From positions 17,841,510-17,905,509 of the forward strand of contig NC_034015.1 of the NCBI RefSeq assembly GCF_000346465.2: 64,000 bases of DNA, given 5' to 3'. The notes beneath the pieces were generated by a model that saw nothing but the letters and a program-made list of their open reading frames with translations, did not search any database and had not been told where the DNA came from. Shown here piece by piece: positions 34,490 through 49,800 of this stretch. This DNA comes from Prunus persica. Lineage: Eukaryota; Streptophyta; Magnoliopsida; Rosales; Rosaceae. How positions within the stretch are numbered: position 1 is the stretch's first letter; every line of letters begins with the position of its first letter. Both the position numbers and the translations under genes were made by a program.

Positions 34490-36446
34490 TATAACCTATT
34501 ATCTATAATAAAGTGAAAATACAGGCAATGACCATCACTATAGCAGATTATACAATGATCTAATCGCAAGTAATACACAACAGAGACGACGGGTTTTAAA
34601 CAAAAACAGACGTATTTGGCATATATAGACGACGGATTTTCAACAGACGTCGTCTATTATAAGTAATACAAACGACGGTTTATGAAAAAACCGTCGTGTA
34701 TAAGTAATACAACGATGGTAGTTTAAAAACACCGTCGTGTAATCGTCGTCGTATGCCTTAAAATTCGTCGTGTCTCAGTTTATTTTCAAGAACACAAAAC
34801 CCATTAAGAACACAACATATATATGAAACCAAGCAAGAAACCAACATATACATGAAACCAAGCATGAAAACAATAAATCCATTCCCAATTCAACATAACA
34901 TAGGGTGATTAAAAGATACGACAAAATTAAATCCATTCCCAATTCAACATAACAGATAATGTAATCCATGAACCCATTAAACAGAAAATCCATGAACCCA
35001 TACCTATAAGCACATTATTAACAGATCGCAAAGCATATACCTAAAACCCTTTAACAAAACAACCTAATATCATTCAATGAATTTACAAGGGGAAGATAGG
35101 GTTTGTACTTACAGGTTGGACGAGCTCACAGATTCGACGAGCCTGGAGAGTGCAACTTTTAATTAGAGCAGAAGTGAGAGAGCGAAATGTTATGTCGCGT
35201 GAAATCTGAAATTTTAGGTTTCAGGGATCAAAGTATAAGACTAAGAGCCAAATCTAAAAAAATTTAGGTCGCGCGAAAATTTTTAGAGCGCGCGCGTTAT
35301 AAAACGTCGAAAGAAAAACCAAGGCGAAAGTTCTACAAGTACCGACGTAAATTTAATATTCCACGACGGAAACTTCATTTTTCGGATTAAGAACGTAAGG
35401 CCGTTCATTTTTCGGATTAATTTTAAATTTATTTTGAATTTTTTATATAACGACGACTGAAAAACCACGTCGGTGTTAAGAAATTAAAGACGTTGTAAAT
35501 TATATAAACCGACTTACATATTAAAATAACGTCGTTTAAAGCGTAAACCATGTCGTATGTTTTACTGTACGACGTAAAATATGTATTCCACGACCCAACC
35601 ACCGTCGTTAAAAATTAATACACTAAACCCATAAAATTAAATTATACAATTTAAAAAATTAAGTTTATAAAAGGTTTTATGGTTTTAAAGCCTAACATAT
35701 AACATAGACTACCCAAAAATTATACTTTAAAAATAAACCCCAATAAATAACAACACTAATCTCTAAACCCTAGACTCTAAACCCTAAACCATTAAACTAG
35801 AAGTGATTTTATGACTCATCAAACAATTTTGTTTTGGATGGTCATTTTAAATTTTTGTTATTCAAAATGAATTTTTTCAAGGTTTATGTGGAAGAAATAT
35901 ATCAATGACTTCATAGGAGTTGACTTTTCAATTTTCTGATTTATTTTAAATTTATTTTGAATATTTTGATATAAAAATAATAAAATATTCTTACCACAAC
36001 AACAAACCACGTCGGTGTTAATAAATTGTAGACGTTGTAAATTGTAATAGACTACTAAGTCGTTAAAATGACGTCGTTAAAATGAGAAACCATGGCGGCT
36101 ATTTAACTATACGACGTAAAATATATATATCAACGACTTAACCGCTGTCGTTACATAAACGTCGTCGATGATACCCTGAACCCTTAAGAAATTGAAGATG
36201 TTGTAAACCATAAACGACTCAATTGTTCAAAGAACGTCGTCTAACTATATTTTTACGTCGTATTTGTTTAAAACACGAAACAACAAAATACGACGGTTTT
36301 TGACTTTATTAGGTCGTTGGAAAAGTATTACACGTCGGTTAAGCAATTTGTATGTTTGTTTTTTTTTTAATTTAAGAAAACCTCAACAAATTTTTACATT
36401 ACATATTATAGAGAAAATTTGTACATTATACATAAATATCAAGTGT
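34490..36446. other. CACTA inter-gene region, motif-rich
   Basis: No gene. Sections 34570-34760, 35270-35640 and 35990-36340 are packed with ACGACG, CGTCGT and GACGT motifs. Between them, 34790-35200 (likely 5' UTR and promoter of the TNP2 gene) and 35650-35980 are ordinary AT-rich DNA, with a short CCCTAAACC-like tract near 35760-35800. Confidence 0.7.
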
Positions 36447-39400
36447 TCAATAATTGCCCTGTTTAATAATTTGGAAAACAAACTCTGCCCATTCATTCCG
36501 GACTTCATCAATGGCTTCTTGGGGGTATGAAGCTTCCTGGTTTCCCTTGGCATACTGCATAAACAATGACTATTAGGGTTTATAAATAAAAAGAAATTCA
36601 ATCACAGACGACGATATTTTTCATAACCGACGTAGTATATCCATTCAACGACGTTAATTTTACTTGACCGTCGTTGATAATACAAAAAACGACGTGAAAT
36701 GTATGAAGGTAATTTCTTCTTACCTTATTCTCAAACCCCAAGGAAGGATCCATGATGATGTCCCTCATGAAGCGCATCACATAATACCCGCATTCGACAT
36801 TGCTGGGTTGCTTTGGTGTGCCTGAGAGAGTTTTCCAAATTACATTTTTACGTCCTGCTCGGCCTATGTGGGTATTATATATTTTTAAAGCACTGTTCAC
36901 GATGTTTTTCGCCTCTTCGTCGACCACACGATGACCTGACAGAGGATCCAGAAAATAGACGGTCTCCTTCTTTGCTCTTACAATCAGCAAGATCCAATGA
37001 CGGCTGCACAAAATTAATATAAAAACGACGGTTATTTACAAAAACGACGTATTATAGTATTTCACACGACGAAATAAAGTAGATAACGACGACATTATAT
37101 ATTTATCTCGACGACAAATAAATACCGACGTGGTTAGTAGTTTCAAACGACTAAATAAAATAAAACACCGACGTGGTTAGTTTATAAGCTGTCATTTATT
37201 GAAAATCATAAAAACAAAATCCTAAGGAGACTAACCCTGGATTGTAAGGCATCATGAAAAGCTGTTCACCGTCTGTCTTCTGAAGTCGAGCTGCTACCAG
37301 TCGTGATCTTTCAGTTATTGTGCCAGAGTTGGCACTAACTGTAGCAGGGTCAATAAAGCCAACCATGCTGCACATATTGGCTTGTTTCAAAACATCGTGT
37401 AAGTACCTAAATACATAAAATAATATAAACAAGTCAGCAAAAACAAACACGACGGTTATGTATAAAAAAACGACGTATTATAATATTTCACACGACGTAC
37501 TGAAATAGATAAGGACGTTATAATATATTTATCACGACGGTAGTTAGTTAAGACGACGTGGTTAGTTAGTTAAGACGACGCAATATATAAACCAACGAGT
37601 TATTATCTTAGAAGTACAAACCTCATATATACAGCCAATACAGTAGCTCCAATTTCTTCCATGCCTGCAAATTGTGTAATATCTTCAGGCAGGAGGAAGG
37701 TATCGCGCTCACCACCAAACACCTCCTTATCAATTGTAAATTGGAGTGTCTTATCCTCAGGCAGGAGTGTCGTTTCCACAAAACGACAAAGGGTTTTTAA
37801 AGAAGATGGCGCCTCCATATTTGAATAAGCACCAACTTCAATAACCTGTTTAAAGAAATAAAAAAAATGACGTGGTAATTCAATAAAGACGACGGTTTAA
37901 GGAATAAAACGTCGTCTTAAAAGGATTTAAACGACGGTGAAAAAACTGTCGTGGTAATTCAATAAAGACGACGGTTTTATTAATAAAGCGTCGTCTGAAA
38001 CCATTTAAACGACGGTGCAAAAACCGTCGTTTAAATATTTTATTACGTCTTAAAAAAAGTCCGCCGTCTAAGTTTTAAACAAACGACGGATTAAATAAAA
38101 ATATCGACGTCTGAAATTTTGAAAAACAAATAAAAAAGGCAAAGTTATGTGAACATACCTTGTCGTCATGAAATTTTGAAAAACAAATAAAAAAGGCAAA
38201 GTTATGTGAACATACCTTGTCGTCATGCTTTTCTTCATCTTCTTTCTCCTTTTCTTCTTCCTTCTCTTCATCTCTTTTTTCTTCTTCCTTCTCTTCATCT
38301 GGCTGATGTTTCCCCATTTTGGCAGTATCATCCTCCAAATGTAGGGATCTCACATCACCTCCAGAGCAGCTAGCTTTGTCAGACATTGGATTTTTGGGGC
38401 TTTGGCTAATTCTTGGTTTAAGCATGCTTGGATCAAAATTGGGAATTAATTGGGAAAGCTGACTCAGGAAATGCTCCCTCTCAGCCTCTACCAATTGTTT
38501 TGTCCTAGCCTCCATCCTTAAGGCCTCTTCCTTTGCCTTAGCCTCCATCTTTTTAGTCTCTTCTTGAAGGAGAACTCTTAAACTGTCCTTCAAACGGTCG
38601 TCAAAGCTCACCCTCTGTGGTTTGGGCAAATTGAAATATTGCCTTGGGGAAACACCAGCACCAACTCCCCTCAGTCTGCCTGGATGCTCGGGGCCCAAAG
38701 CCATGGTCAGCACATCATTGCTGCCATCTACTCTGACTTTGCCTTCCGAGACTTGTTTCTGCAATTCATCCTAAAAAAAGATAAACAAAAAAACACACGA
38801 CGGTTATTTATGTACAAACGACGTATTATATAATTTCACACGACGCAATAACGTATAAACCGACGTTATTATAACTTATCACGACAGTAGTTATACCGAC
38901 GTGGTTATTTCTTTAAAACGACGAAATGAATAAACAACCGACGTCTTATGCTATAATTAAAGATAACAGAGTAGTGATTCCTATTTAGACCGTTAACGAC
39001 GTTTTTAAAAAAGTTTCGACGTGGTAATATCATTCACACGACGCGAAAATGAACCACCGACGTCTTATGCTATAATTACAGAAAACATAGTAGTGATTCC
39101 TATTTAGACCTTTAACGACGTTTTTAAAAACTTTTCGACGTGGTAATATCATTCACACGACGAAAAATATAACATACGACGGTTTAATAAAAATTCACAG
39201 TTTAATAAAAATTTAAAACAGAGTGATAGTAGGCTTACAATTAATTTTGCTTTCTCTGCCACCTTTGGATCAGGGATGTTACCATGTTTGTCCTGTCTAG
39301 CTCTCTTCCATAAGGTAGATCGATCAATTTCTACCCCAGGCATGGTTTCCTCCAATTGATCCTCCAATCCAGCATATCCTTTTCGAGACAATCGATGATT

Positions 39401-40048
39401 GTACTCGAGTTTCTCCCTAATCTGTGCATGTTGAGAATGCACAGACTCAAAATCTTTGGATAGCCTTGAAGCTACAAAGGCATCCCATTGTGCTTTCTCT
39501 ATGAATTTATATGTTTCAGGGGGTTGGCTTAATTTCTCCCTGTCATTGGTGTATGGAAGGATATAATGCCTCGTTAGTGTAGACTTGAAATCCTTCCATT
39601 TCTTGGAAGCAGAAGCTAAAACAGAGGTCTTGCCCCCTTGGCCTACGACAAAAGCCATGTCAACTGCTTCCCAAATCTGCTCCTTTATATCCTTGGGGAT
39701 TTGGGACCATTTCTTGTCCACAAGTGGGATCCTGGAGCGTGCCAACACACCAATATACGACTGCATCTCAATATGTGCTTGGCCAACACCTTTCCCCCTT
39801 TTATTGTACTCAACAATTGGCCTCAGTTTCTGAAGCTTTCTCTTCACAACACGAGGCATTGTGCTCATACCTCGACCAGTCTTTGAATCATCAGAGATTG
39901 TTGTCTGGCTGGTTTGTTCTGTCTCAGCAGATGATGAAGCAAACTTCATCTTCTTCGAAGACTTCATCTCCTTCGAAGACTTGTCTTGAGGAGCTACCAT
40001 TCCAAGCTTCTTGGAGCCAGAATCCTTAGTTTGTTGTTGAGAAACCAT
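36447..40048 (-). CDS. CACTA TNPA-like protein fused to Ulp1/C48 SUMO-protease domain, 6 exons, 715 aa
   Basis: Exons 40048-39239, 38770-38216, 37845-37622, 37406-37236, 37003-36724 and 36554-36447 join in frame to 715 residues. The N-terminal ~270 aa match the plant En/Spm accessory-transposase type (KRKLQKLRPIVEYNKRGKGV; ASASKKWKDFKSTLTRHYI; LWKRARQDKHGNI), presumed DNA-binding. Residues 271-455 are charged with coiled-coil stretches and a Glu/Lys-rich end. The C-terminus is a Ulp1 cysteine-protease fold with His589 (RHW), Asp606 (FLDP), Gln652 and Cys658 (VECGYYV), the full catalytic set. An untranslated exon probably precedes it (ending at 40735; intron 40734-40063). Introns are motif-rich. 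It likely works with TNP2 on element ends; the protease substrate is unknown. Confidence 0.87.
38113..38226. repeat. 57-bp tandem duplication covering an exon 2 splice donor
   Basis: Two identical 57-bp units (38113-38169, 38170-38226) each contain the donor of exon 2 of the TNPA/Ulp1 gene. Use of the second (distal) donor would add 57 bp, 19 codons with no stop, ending again in the HDDK codons. Confidence 0.9.
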
Positions 40049-41450
40049 TTTAACAGACAAAACTGCAAGTGAAAATATTTCAGGAAAACATTAAGAACAC
40101 AAACGACGGTATTAAAAAAATACGACGTATGATATGATTTTAGACGACGCAATGAAATAATCTCAGACGTAATAAATGTTTAAAACCATTATTTATATAA
40201 CGTCGTGGTATATATGTTCACACGACGTCAATAGTAATACACCGTCGTGGTAAACTATTATTTATATAACGGCGTGGTATTTATGTTCATACGACGTCAA
40301 TAGTAATACACCGTCGTGGTATTAACATTCACACGACGTAAAACAATAAGATATTTTGTCGTCTATATTAGATACCAACCCTAGTTTCTTTTTCTTTATA
40401 TTTTATCAAATAAGGGAAAAACAAAAACCATTGTTCAGAGAAATCAAACCTGCAATTAAACAAGCATATAAAAAAAGACTATTATTTTAAAAACAACTTT
40501 GTCAATTTTCAGACGACGCTAGAACAACTGACGAACCGTCGTGGTCTACGGTCGTCTTATTTAGTTGATGTAGTTGTCTTCAAAGTTGGAAACTTTCCCT
40601 CTTTGTCTGTATATTTTATCAAACTTGGAAAGAAGTAAAATGATTTTGGCCAGAAAAAAGGTCAAAAGATTTTTCAAACAAAAAACGTATGAGCATGCAA
40701 AACAGTAACCAAAATAGTGAAAATGAAAGCTTACCTTTTGCGTGCAATGAAAGCAAGAGGAAGATGATCGATGTTTAAGTTCAGAGACGACGAAGAAGAC
40801 GAGAGGAAGACGATGAGAAACTCTGACAATGCTCTGACAAGGAAAAAAGACGAAAAGGTTTCTCTGGGAGATTGAAATTTTTAATCGGGTTTGGAAACAG
40901 TGCATGTGTAAGTCGAAAAGTTGCTTACATATAAAACCATTTCAAAAAAATAATACGGCGGTTACATTTAACTACGTCGTTTTTAACTAACACGACGCAA
41001 TATTTTTCGTTCGACATGGAATCATTTCATTTAACGTCGTTAGGTTTAATATAACCGACGTGGATTTTAATTTTTAAATTATGAATAGAATTTTTTTTCC
41101 CGTGACCTTTCAGTTTATTTTTCAATTACAGTGCGTTATAAATAGAGTTTTTTTTCCGGAGGAAATTTAAAACGAAGGAAATTAATATTCTGCAATATGT
41201 AAAGTTTCTTTTTTGGATGACAGATTTAAATAAAATAAGAATATAAAAACAACAAATGTGTAAGTCAAGTAGACGAAAAGTTGCTTACATATAAAACCAT
41301 TTCAAAAAAATAATACGGCGGTTACATATAACTACGACGTATAAATTACAAAATACGACGGTACATTTAACTTCGGACGTGGTAAATAAATACGACAGTA
41401 GTTTGTAGGTACCGTCGTAGTAAACTCAAAAATTAAAGTACATAAGTAAT

Positions 41451-41550
41451 NNNNNNNNNNNNNNNNNNNNNNNNNNNNNNNNNNNNNNNNNNNNNNNNNN
41501 NNNNNNNNNNNNNNNNNNNNNNNNNNNNNNNNNNNNNNNNNNNNNNNNNN
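41451..41550. other. Assembly gap (100 N)
   Basis: Exactly 100 unknown bases. The round length suggests a placeholder, so the real distance between the two sides is unknown. It is flanked by repetitive CACTA subterminal DNA, which probably caused the break. Confidence 0.99.
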
Positions 41551-41559
41551 TCGGATTTG

Positions 41560-41760
41560 TGATAGCCTCTTCCTTTATCCGTAGAGCTTCAGAAGAAGAA
41601 GATGGGTTTCAAGAATGCGATAAAGAATAGAAATGGCTTCAGATGGCCTCTAAAGCATGAGCAATTGAATCAGTAGTTTCTGGGAGATATGATGAAGACA
41701 TTGTCAATGCTTTGAACTACACAAGTCCTGCAGAAAGATATGTTAAAGAAACTGAAACAA
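41560..41760 (+). other. Possible captured gene fragment in CACTA
   Basis: This 200-bp stretch lacks the ACGACG motifs and has gene-like composition. A short open segment at about 41676-41760 reads SGRYDEDIVNALNYTSPAER in one frame. I cannot name a source gene. It may be a host exon picked up by the transposon or simply part of a lost CACTA gene next to the gap. Confidence 0.3.
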
Positions 41761-42791
41761 CGGCGGTTTTCTGTTCTACCGTCGTCTTTTCTCGTCGTCT
41801 ATATTAAGTTAAGATGGCGGTAGATTTATAATTACCGACGTAGATTATTTTGTTAAACGTCGTTAAGTGTACTACAACCGACGTGGATTTTAATTTTAAA
41901 TTATAAATAGAGTTTTTTTTCCCGTATTCTTTCAGTTTTAGTTTTCAATTCCAAAGCGTGATAAATAGATTTTTCTTTCCCGAGGAAATTTAAAATGAGG
42001 GAAATTAATGTTCTAGAATTTGTAAACTAACACGACGCAATATTTGCAAATCTGTGTCATCTGTTAAGATTATGATGTGGAACAGAGTTCCATCTGGTAA
42101 GATTTCGTAACCCTTGGGATCTCAGACAAATCTGATTATGTCGGCGGTGTTCTATATAAACTGTCGTGGTTATTTCAATTCTTGTCATTAAGTAGATCTA
42201 CCGACGTAGGATAAGAAAATCAAAGAAAAAAATTGTTAACAAAAATTCTTATTAAGACGACCGTTAAAATTAAAGGTACGACGTATAAAATGAATAAATA
42301 CGACGATAAATTTTATTGTACGATTTAAAGATAACGTCGTAGAACTATACGAGAATGACGTCGTTATATTTATATTTTCCGTCGTTGTAAATTAATTTAA
42401 TACGGCGATATTTTGTATTTTAAAGCCGTGGATTTGTTTGTAATTATACGGCGTCTTATACGAAAACCTCGTCGTGTTATTTTATGAGTAAAAACGGCAG
42501 TTTTTATTGAAATCGTCGTCTTTACTTTCTACGTCGGTCGATTCATAACTTCTGCCGTTCTTTGTTGGCATTGATTTTACACTGCGGAAATCTGTTTCAA
42601 ATAGACGTCGGTTGTTTAATTATGTACGTCGTTGTTTTTGAACAGCCATTTGAAACTCCATTTTTTAGTTGTCTAAGGTTGTATTACACGACGGTGTTTT
42701 TAGAACCGTCGTCTTTTTATAAACCACGACGGTTTTCACTTAGACCGTCGTTGTTTTCTGGTCGTCTTTTTCACTTTTTGTAGTAGTGTAT

Positions 42792-42963
42792 TCGCCTTGT
42801 GCAATTCTACAGGTATTCAGATTCATGCTGTGAGAGCCCACAGTCTAGACGTCTTCGATCATTTGTTTCATTTGCAAATAAAAGGGAACAAGAAGTGAAA
42901 AGCCGACCCAAGAGAAGGAGGACTGAGAAAGCCTCAAACAAAATAGTGCATGAAACGGTTTAA
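42792..42963 (+). pseudogene. GLR C, 3' end of exon 6 after the CACTA insertion
   Basis: Continues the interrupted exon: RLVQFYRYSDS, then the cytosolic tail [37 protein letters not shown] and TAA at 42961-42963. It matches the tails of A, D and E. With the transposon removed and one TAT copy kept, the reading frame of exon 6 is unbroken. Confidence 0.92.
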
Positions 42964-43830
42964 TCAGATGACAGAGTTCTCTTTTACATCAGTATGTCTT
43001 GAAGAAACTTAATTCAGTCTATTTAATTATGAACTGATGACAAGTTAAATGAAGTAACTTGTATCAAACTCTCTCTGTGGAAGACTGATAGATATACAGG
43101 TGGCTTTGTGTTAATAACGTGCATGCGAGTGTTTTGCTTTCTTTGTTGCAACTTGCAATGGTGGTCCAAAAAGGCATTTTAATTAATTATTAATTTCCAA
43201 AAGCTCCTGGTAAATTCCAATATTCAACCTTTAACCTTCCTGTGTAAAAAAACCTTTCACCCTCCCACCAAAGAGGAAAGAGCACTCAAGAGATCGATGG
43301 TTCCACGCCTGAAAATGGACTTAATCTCTGCGTCAATTATTCATATATGATGTGCATCGAATACAAGCAACAACAATTGCTTGGATATATGATGATGTAT
43401 AGCAACAACAATTATTCAAGCACTGGAAAGTGTAGAAAGCGTAGAAGAAGAGAAGAGATTTTTTACCTCCACTTGACAAGCATAAACGTTCAAGGACTAG
43501 AAAGCGTAGAGCACGTTCAAAGTTTCTAGGGTTCACATAAGATTTGTCAAACTCTTTTGTATTTATACTTACCACTTTATTTTCTAACGAAATCGGGCAA
43601 CTTATTAATTCCTTCAAATAAATTACTTTTTGAATACACCTAAATTTTGTCTGACTTTTAAAAAGTCATAATTGAATACACCTAGATTTCGATGTATTTT
43701 TTTAATATCAATTGAAATCTGAATTGAATACACCCAAACTTTTACAAACTCTTTTAAAATCTGAATTGAATACACCCAAACTTTTAAACTCTTTTAAAAT
43801 CTTAATTGAATACAACCCCCCTTAGTCTAT
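42964..43830. other. Intergenic region after GLR C
   Basis: AT-rich. A short local repeat of TTGAATACACCCAAACTTTTA-like units occurs at about 43630-43810. No gene is supported. Confidence 0.5.
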
Positions 43831-44738
43831 GCGGAAGCAAAATAATTAAGCCAATCAATTTGAGAATTATTTGATTCTTACTCTAATTGGGGATTTGATT
43901 TGAATCAAATCCCTAATTAAATCAATAGAATAATTCCTTTCCATCTGTGGAATTATTCTTTTGAAACCCTAGCCATTGAGACTCCTATAAATATATGGCT
44001 ACACCAAGTGTTGAGGTAATTCTAAACTTTTGTCTGAAACTCTGCAGAAATCCTCTTTCATAAACCCTAGCCGCCCTACTCTTTCTCTCTCTCACACAAG
44101 GCTCCGGCCACCACACACGGCTTCGGCCACCCGGTTCTCACTCTAGAGAAATCTCCGTATCTTTTGTTAGCTATTGTTTTCCTACAAACACTCGACCTAA
44201 CTTAGGCATTGGAGCGCCTTCGGCCAACACCCCCGGGTGTGGTTTTTTACTCCATTTTTGTGAGGACAAAGAGAAGCGAAGAGGAAGATGGAATCTTCAG
44301 ACAAATATTCTTTGGGGACGAAAATCGTCTGAAGATTTTGCTCCAATGCCTAAGTTAGGTGTAGTGTTTGTAGGAAAACAATAGCTAACAAAAGGTACGG
44401 AGATTTCTCTAGAGTGAGAACCGGGTGGCCGAAGCCGTGTGTGTGAGAGAGAAGGAGTATGACGGCTAGGGTTTATGAGAGAGGATTTCTGCAAAGTTTC
44501 AGACAAAAGTTTAGAATTCCCTCAACCCTTGGTGTAGCCATGTATTTATAGGAGCCTCGGAGACTACGGTTTCGGAAGAATAATTCCACAGATGGAAATG
44601 AATTATTCTTTCCCAATTTGGAGAACTTGATTTAATTAGGGATTTGATTAAAATCCCCAATTAGGGTAAGAATCAAATAATTTCAAAATTGACTGGCTTA
44701 ATTATTTGACCTAGGATCCTTAGATATTTTGCTTCCAC
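43831..44738. repeat. Large fold-back inverted repeat (arms ~385 and ~398 bp, spacer ~125 bp)
   Basis: 43831-44215 and 44341-44738 are inverted copies of each other with high but imperfect identity. Both contain GGGGATTT...AAATCCCTAATTAAATC, a TATA-like CTCCTATAAATA, CTCTAGAGAAATCTCCGTA and CCTAACTTAGGCATTGGAGC. The spacer has its own small inverted pair (AATCTTCAGAC / GTCTGAAGATT). Transcription would give a long hairpin RNA. It may be two head-to-head LTR-like or MITE pieces, or a fold-back element. No flanking duplication was found by eye. Confidence 0.88.
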
Positions 44739-46154
44739 ACTACTAAACAAAGGTTATAGCTTTCAACCATCTTTCTGGATTGAGATTGAGACATCACACT
44801 AAATCCTCCTCCTAGTGTAAAGTAAACATACTTACAGTTACTGGCCCTGCTTGTTGGAGATCTTATATATATTTGGCTTAAGACAGCAAATAATGTAAGC
44901 TTCATTCATTTTTACTTATGTCCTCCTTCAAGTTTACGTTATTCATAGTGGTTAATGAGATATTTGGACAACTTCAAGGCATGTTTTTTTAGTATGAGCC
45001 AGTATCTGTCTTTTGGAGCCTATTTACTTCTTCTTCTTCTTCTTGTTTCTGTGTGTGTGTGTGTGTCAATTTTTATGAGAATTTTGCACCTCTCAACTTT
45101 TATCGGTGAAGAAAACAGGACAGCCACAAAACCATTTTGCCACTGAAAATTCAGAGGTCGTCATCTACATGTCATGGGACACACTCTCATCACAACCAAT
45201 AGTGTCTCTTCTTTCTACCTGGTATAAATTTCCAACCCACATCATCTGCATGACAATACTATTATCTTCATTATACACCAGCAATTTCAGAACTTTCTAC
45301 TTATTATAGTTTCAGATGTAAATGCTTGACCATTATTGCTTAGCGTATAGCGTTACCTCTTTGATGCATAAAGCTCTGAAGTTTATGACATTTTGCTTTA
45401 TAAATTCCTTTCATCTTCTTTACTAGAAAATCCAGTTGGCCAATTTCCTGATTATACTTGAAATAAGTTTTTATTCCCAAAAGGGTTCTTTGGGTTCAAG
45501 TCACAAATGCTGTGTAACTGTTTTAATCTAGTAAGAGAAAGTAGAAATTTCTGGGACTAGTTCTGGTTCAGTCTTTGGATTAAGGCAGTGGCTGCATTGT
45601 TAGTTGTCTTTTCATCTGGATCAAACTTCTAAAGGTCCCTTTTTCACTGTTTTTTTTCCCTTGCTCTAATTCTCTTTTACCGTTAAATGTTGCTAGAATA
45701 TGCATATAGGTGTGAGCCCAGAATTGTGTCCGTATTAAACTTTCTTCCTTTTTCCTCAAAGTAAAAATCTTTCCTCACAAGCTGCTTTTTACTTTCATTT
45801 TATGTCTGTTGTCTCTTCATGGGTCTGATTAGTTGGTAATTTGGCAGAAAACTCTACGTTATGGGCTCAATTTATCATTTGTCTGTTTATGTTTCATGAT
45901 TAGATCTAGTTATTAGTGGGAATTTCTATTCATTTATTTACTTCTTGTGGAGTTTATGATGTTGAGCTTACGTGTACATACTCTTTCAGCACCTAGTTGT
46001 TCTCTTCATGTTACTGGATGAAATTCTTAGTTGCTTGCTTATTTTTTGGTGTTTCTTAACTATGCCAGTGTATGAGTTTGAAGTCCAGTTGATTCTACCA
46101 GTTTCTGGGTGGCTGGTGTGCTTCCTTTGCAAAGCAAGGTGAAAATTGGGGTTT
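44739..46154. other. GLR D upstream region: mosaic of A-type and B-type leader
   Basis: At 44884-45060 the sequence follows the A/C/E leader (AGCAAATAATGTAAGCTTC and what follows). At a (TG)n tract (about 45050-45066) it switches to the B/F upstream type, starting at TTTTTATGAGAATTTTGC, and remains so to the start codon. No separate gene. Confidence 0.75.
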
Positions 46155-49538
<3,384 letters not shown>

Positions 49539-49707
49539 TCAGTGTATTTAATTAGGAATGGGACTTGTATCAAGCTCATGTATGTGTATAATATCAAATA
49601 GCTCTTCTATATGCATCTCTGCATGCTTTGAACATCTTTGATGACTGCAAATTAGAGCATAATTGAATTAATAAATCAAATTAGTACTTATCTTCCATAT
49701 AATAAGG
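49539..49707. other. GLR D 3' flank
   Basis: AT-rich and non-coding; probably the old 3' UTR of the gene. Confidence 0.5.
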
Positions 49708-49800
49708 CTTCAATGCTGTGGTCGGTGACATCAAGAATCAGCACAAGCCGAACAAAAATGATGGATTTTACTTTTACACAACCATGTGTTTTAATACTTG
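49708..49800 (+). pseudogene. GLR exon 3 relic
   Basis: In one frame the strip reads FNAVVGDIKISTSRTKMMDF, then TFTQP. This lines up with the S1 end of exon 3 in the GLR genes ([24 protein letters not shown]), with a 6-bp insertion. No neighbouring exon is visible. It is a remnant of a further, otherwise lost, receptor copy or of a partial duplication. Confidence 0.75.

Larger units (their letters stand above)
40063..42788. other. CACTA right arm: leader intron, subterminal repeats and right TIR
   Basis: 40063-40734 is the probable leader intron of the TNPA/Ulp1 gene, and about 40735-40860 its 5' UTR exon. 40930-42780 is subterminal motif-rich DNA. A segment (aagttgcttacatataaaac...) at about 40918 recurs near 41280. 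A terminal inverted repeat occupies about 42760-42788. Confidence 0.75.

Noticed and set aside
35755..35800. CCCTAAACC-like tract as interstitial telomere repeat
   Set aside because: Only a few degenerate units in AT-rich transposon DNA, too short and irregular to support.
40561..40905. Minus-strand 114-aa open frame upstream of the TNPA/Ulp1 gene
   Set aside because: It overlaps the probable 5' UTR exon, has no recognisable domain and does not splice in frame to the gene. Leader sequence is the simpler reading.
44060..44510. Possible small gene (69-aa minus frame 44297-44506)
   Set aside because: It lies inside the inverted repeat, and the mirrored arm does not keep the frame open.
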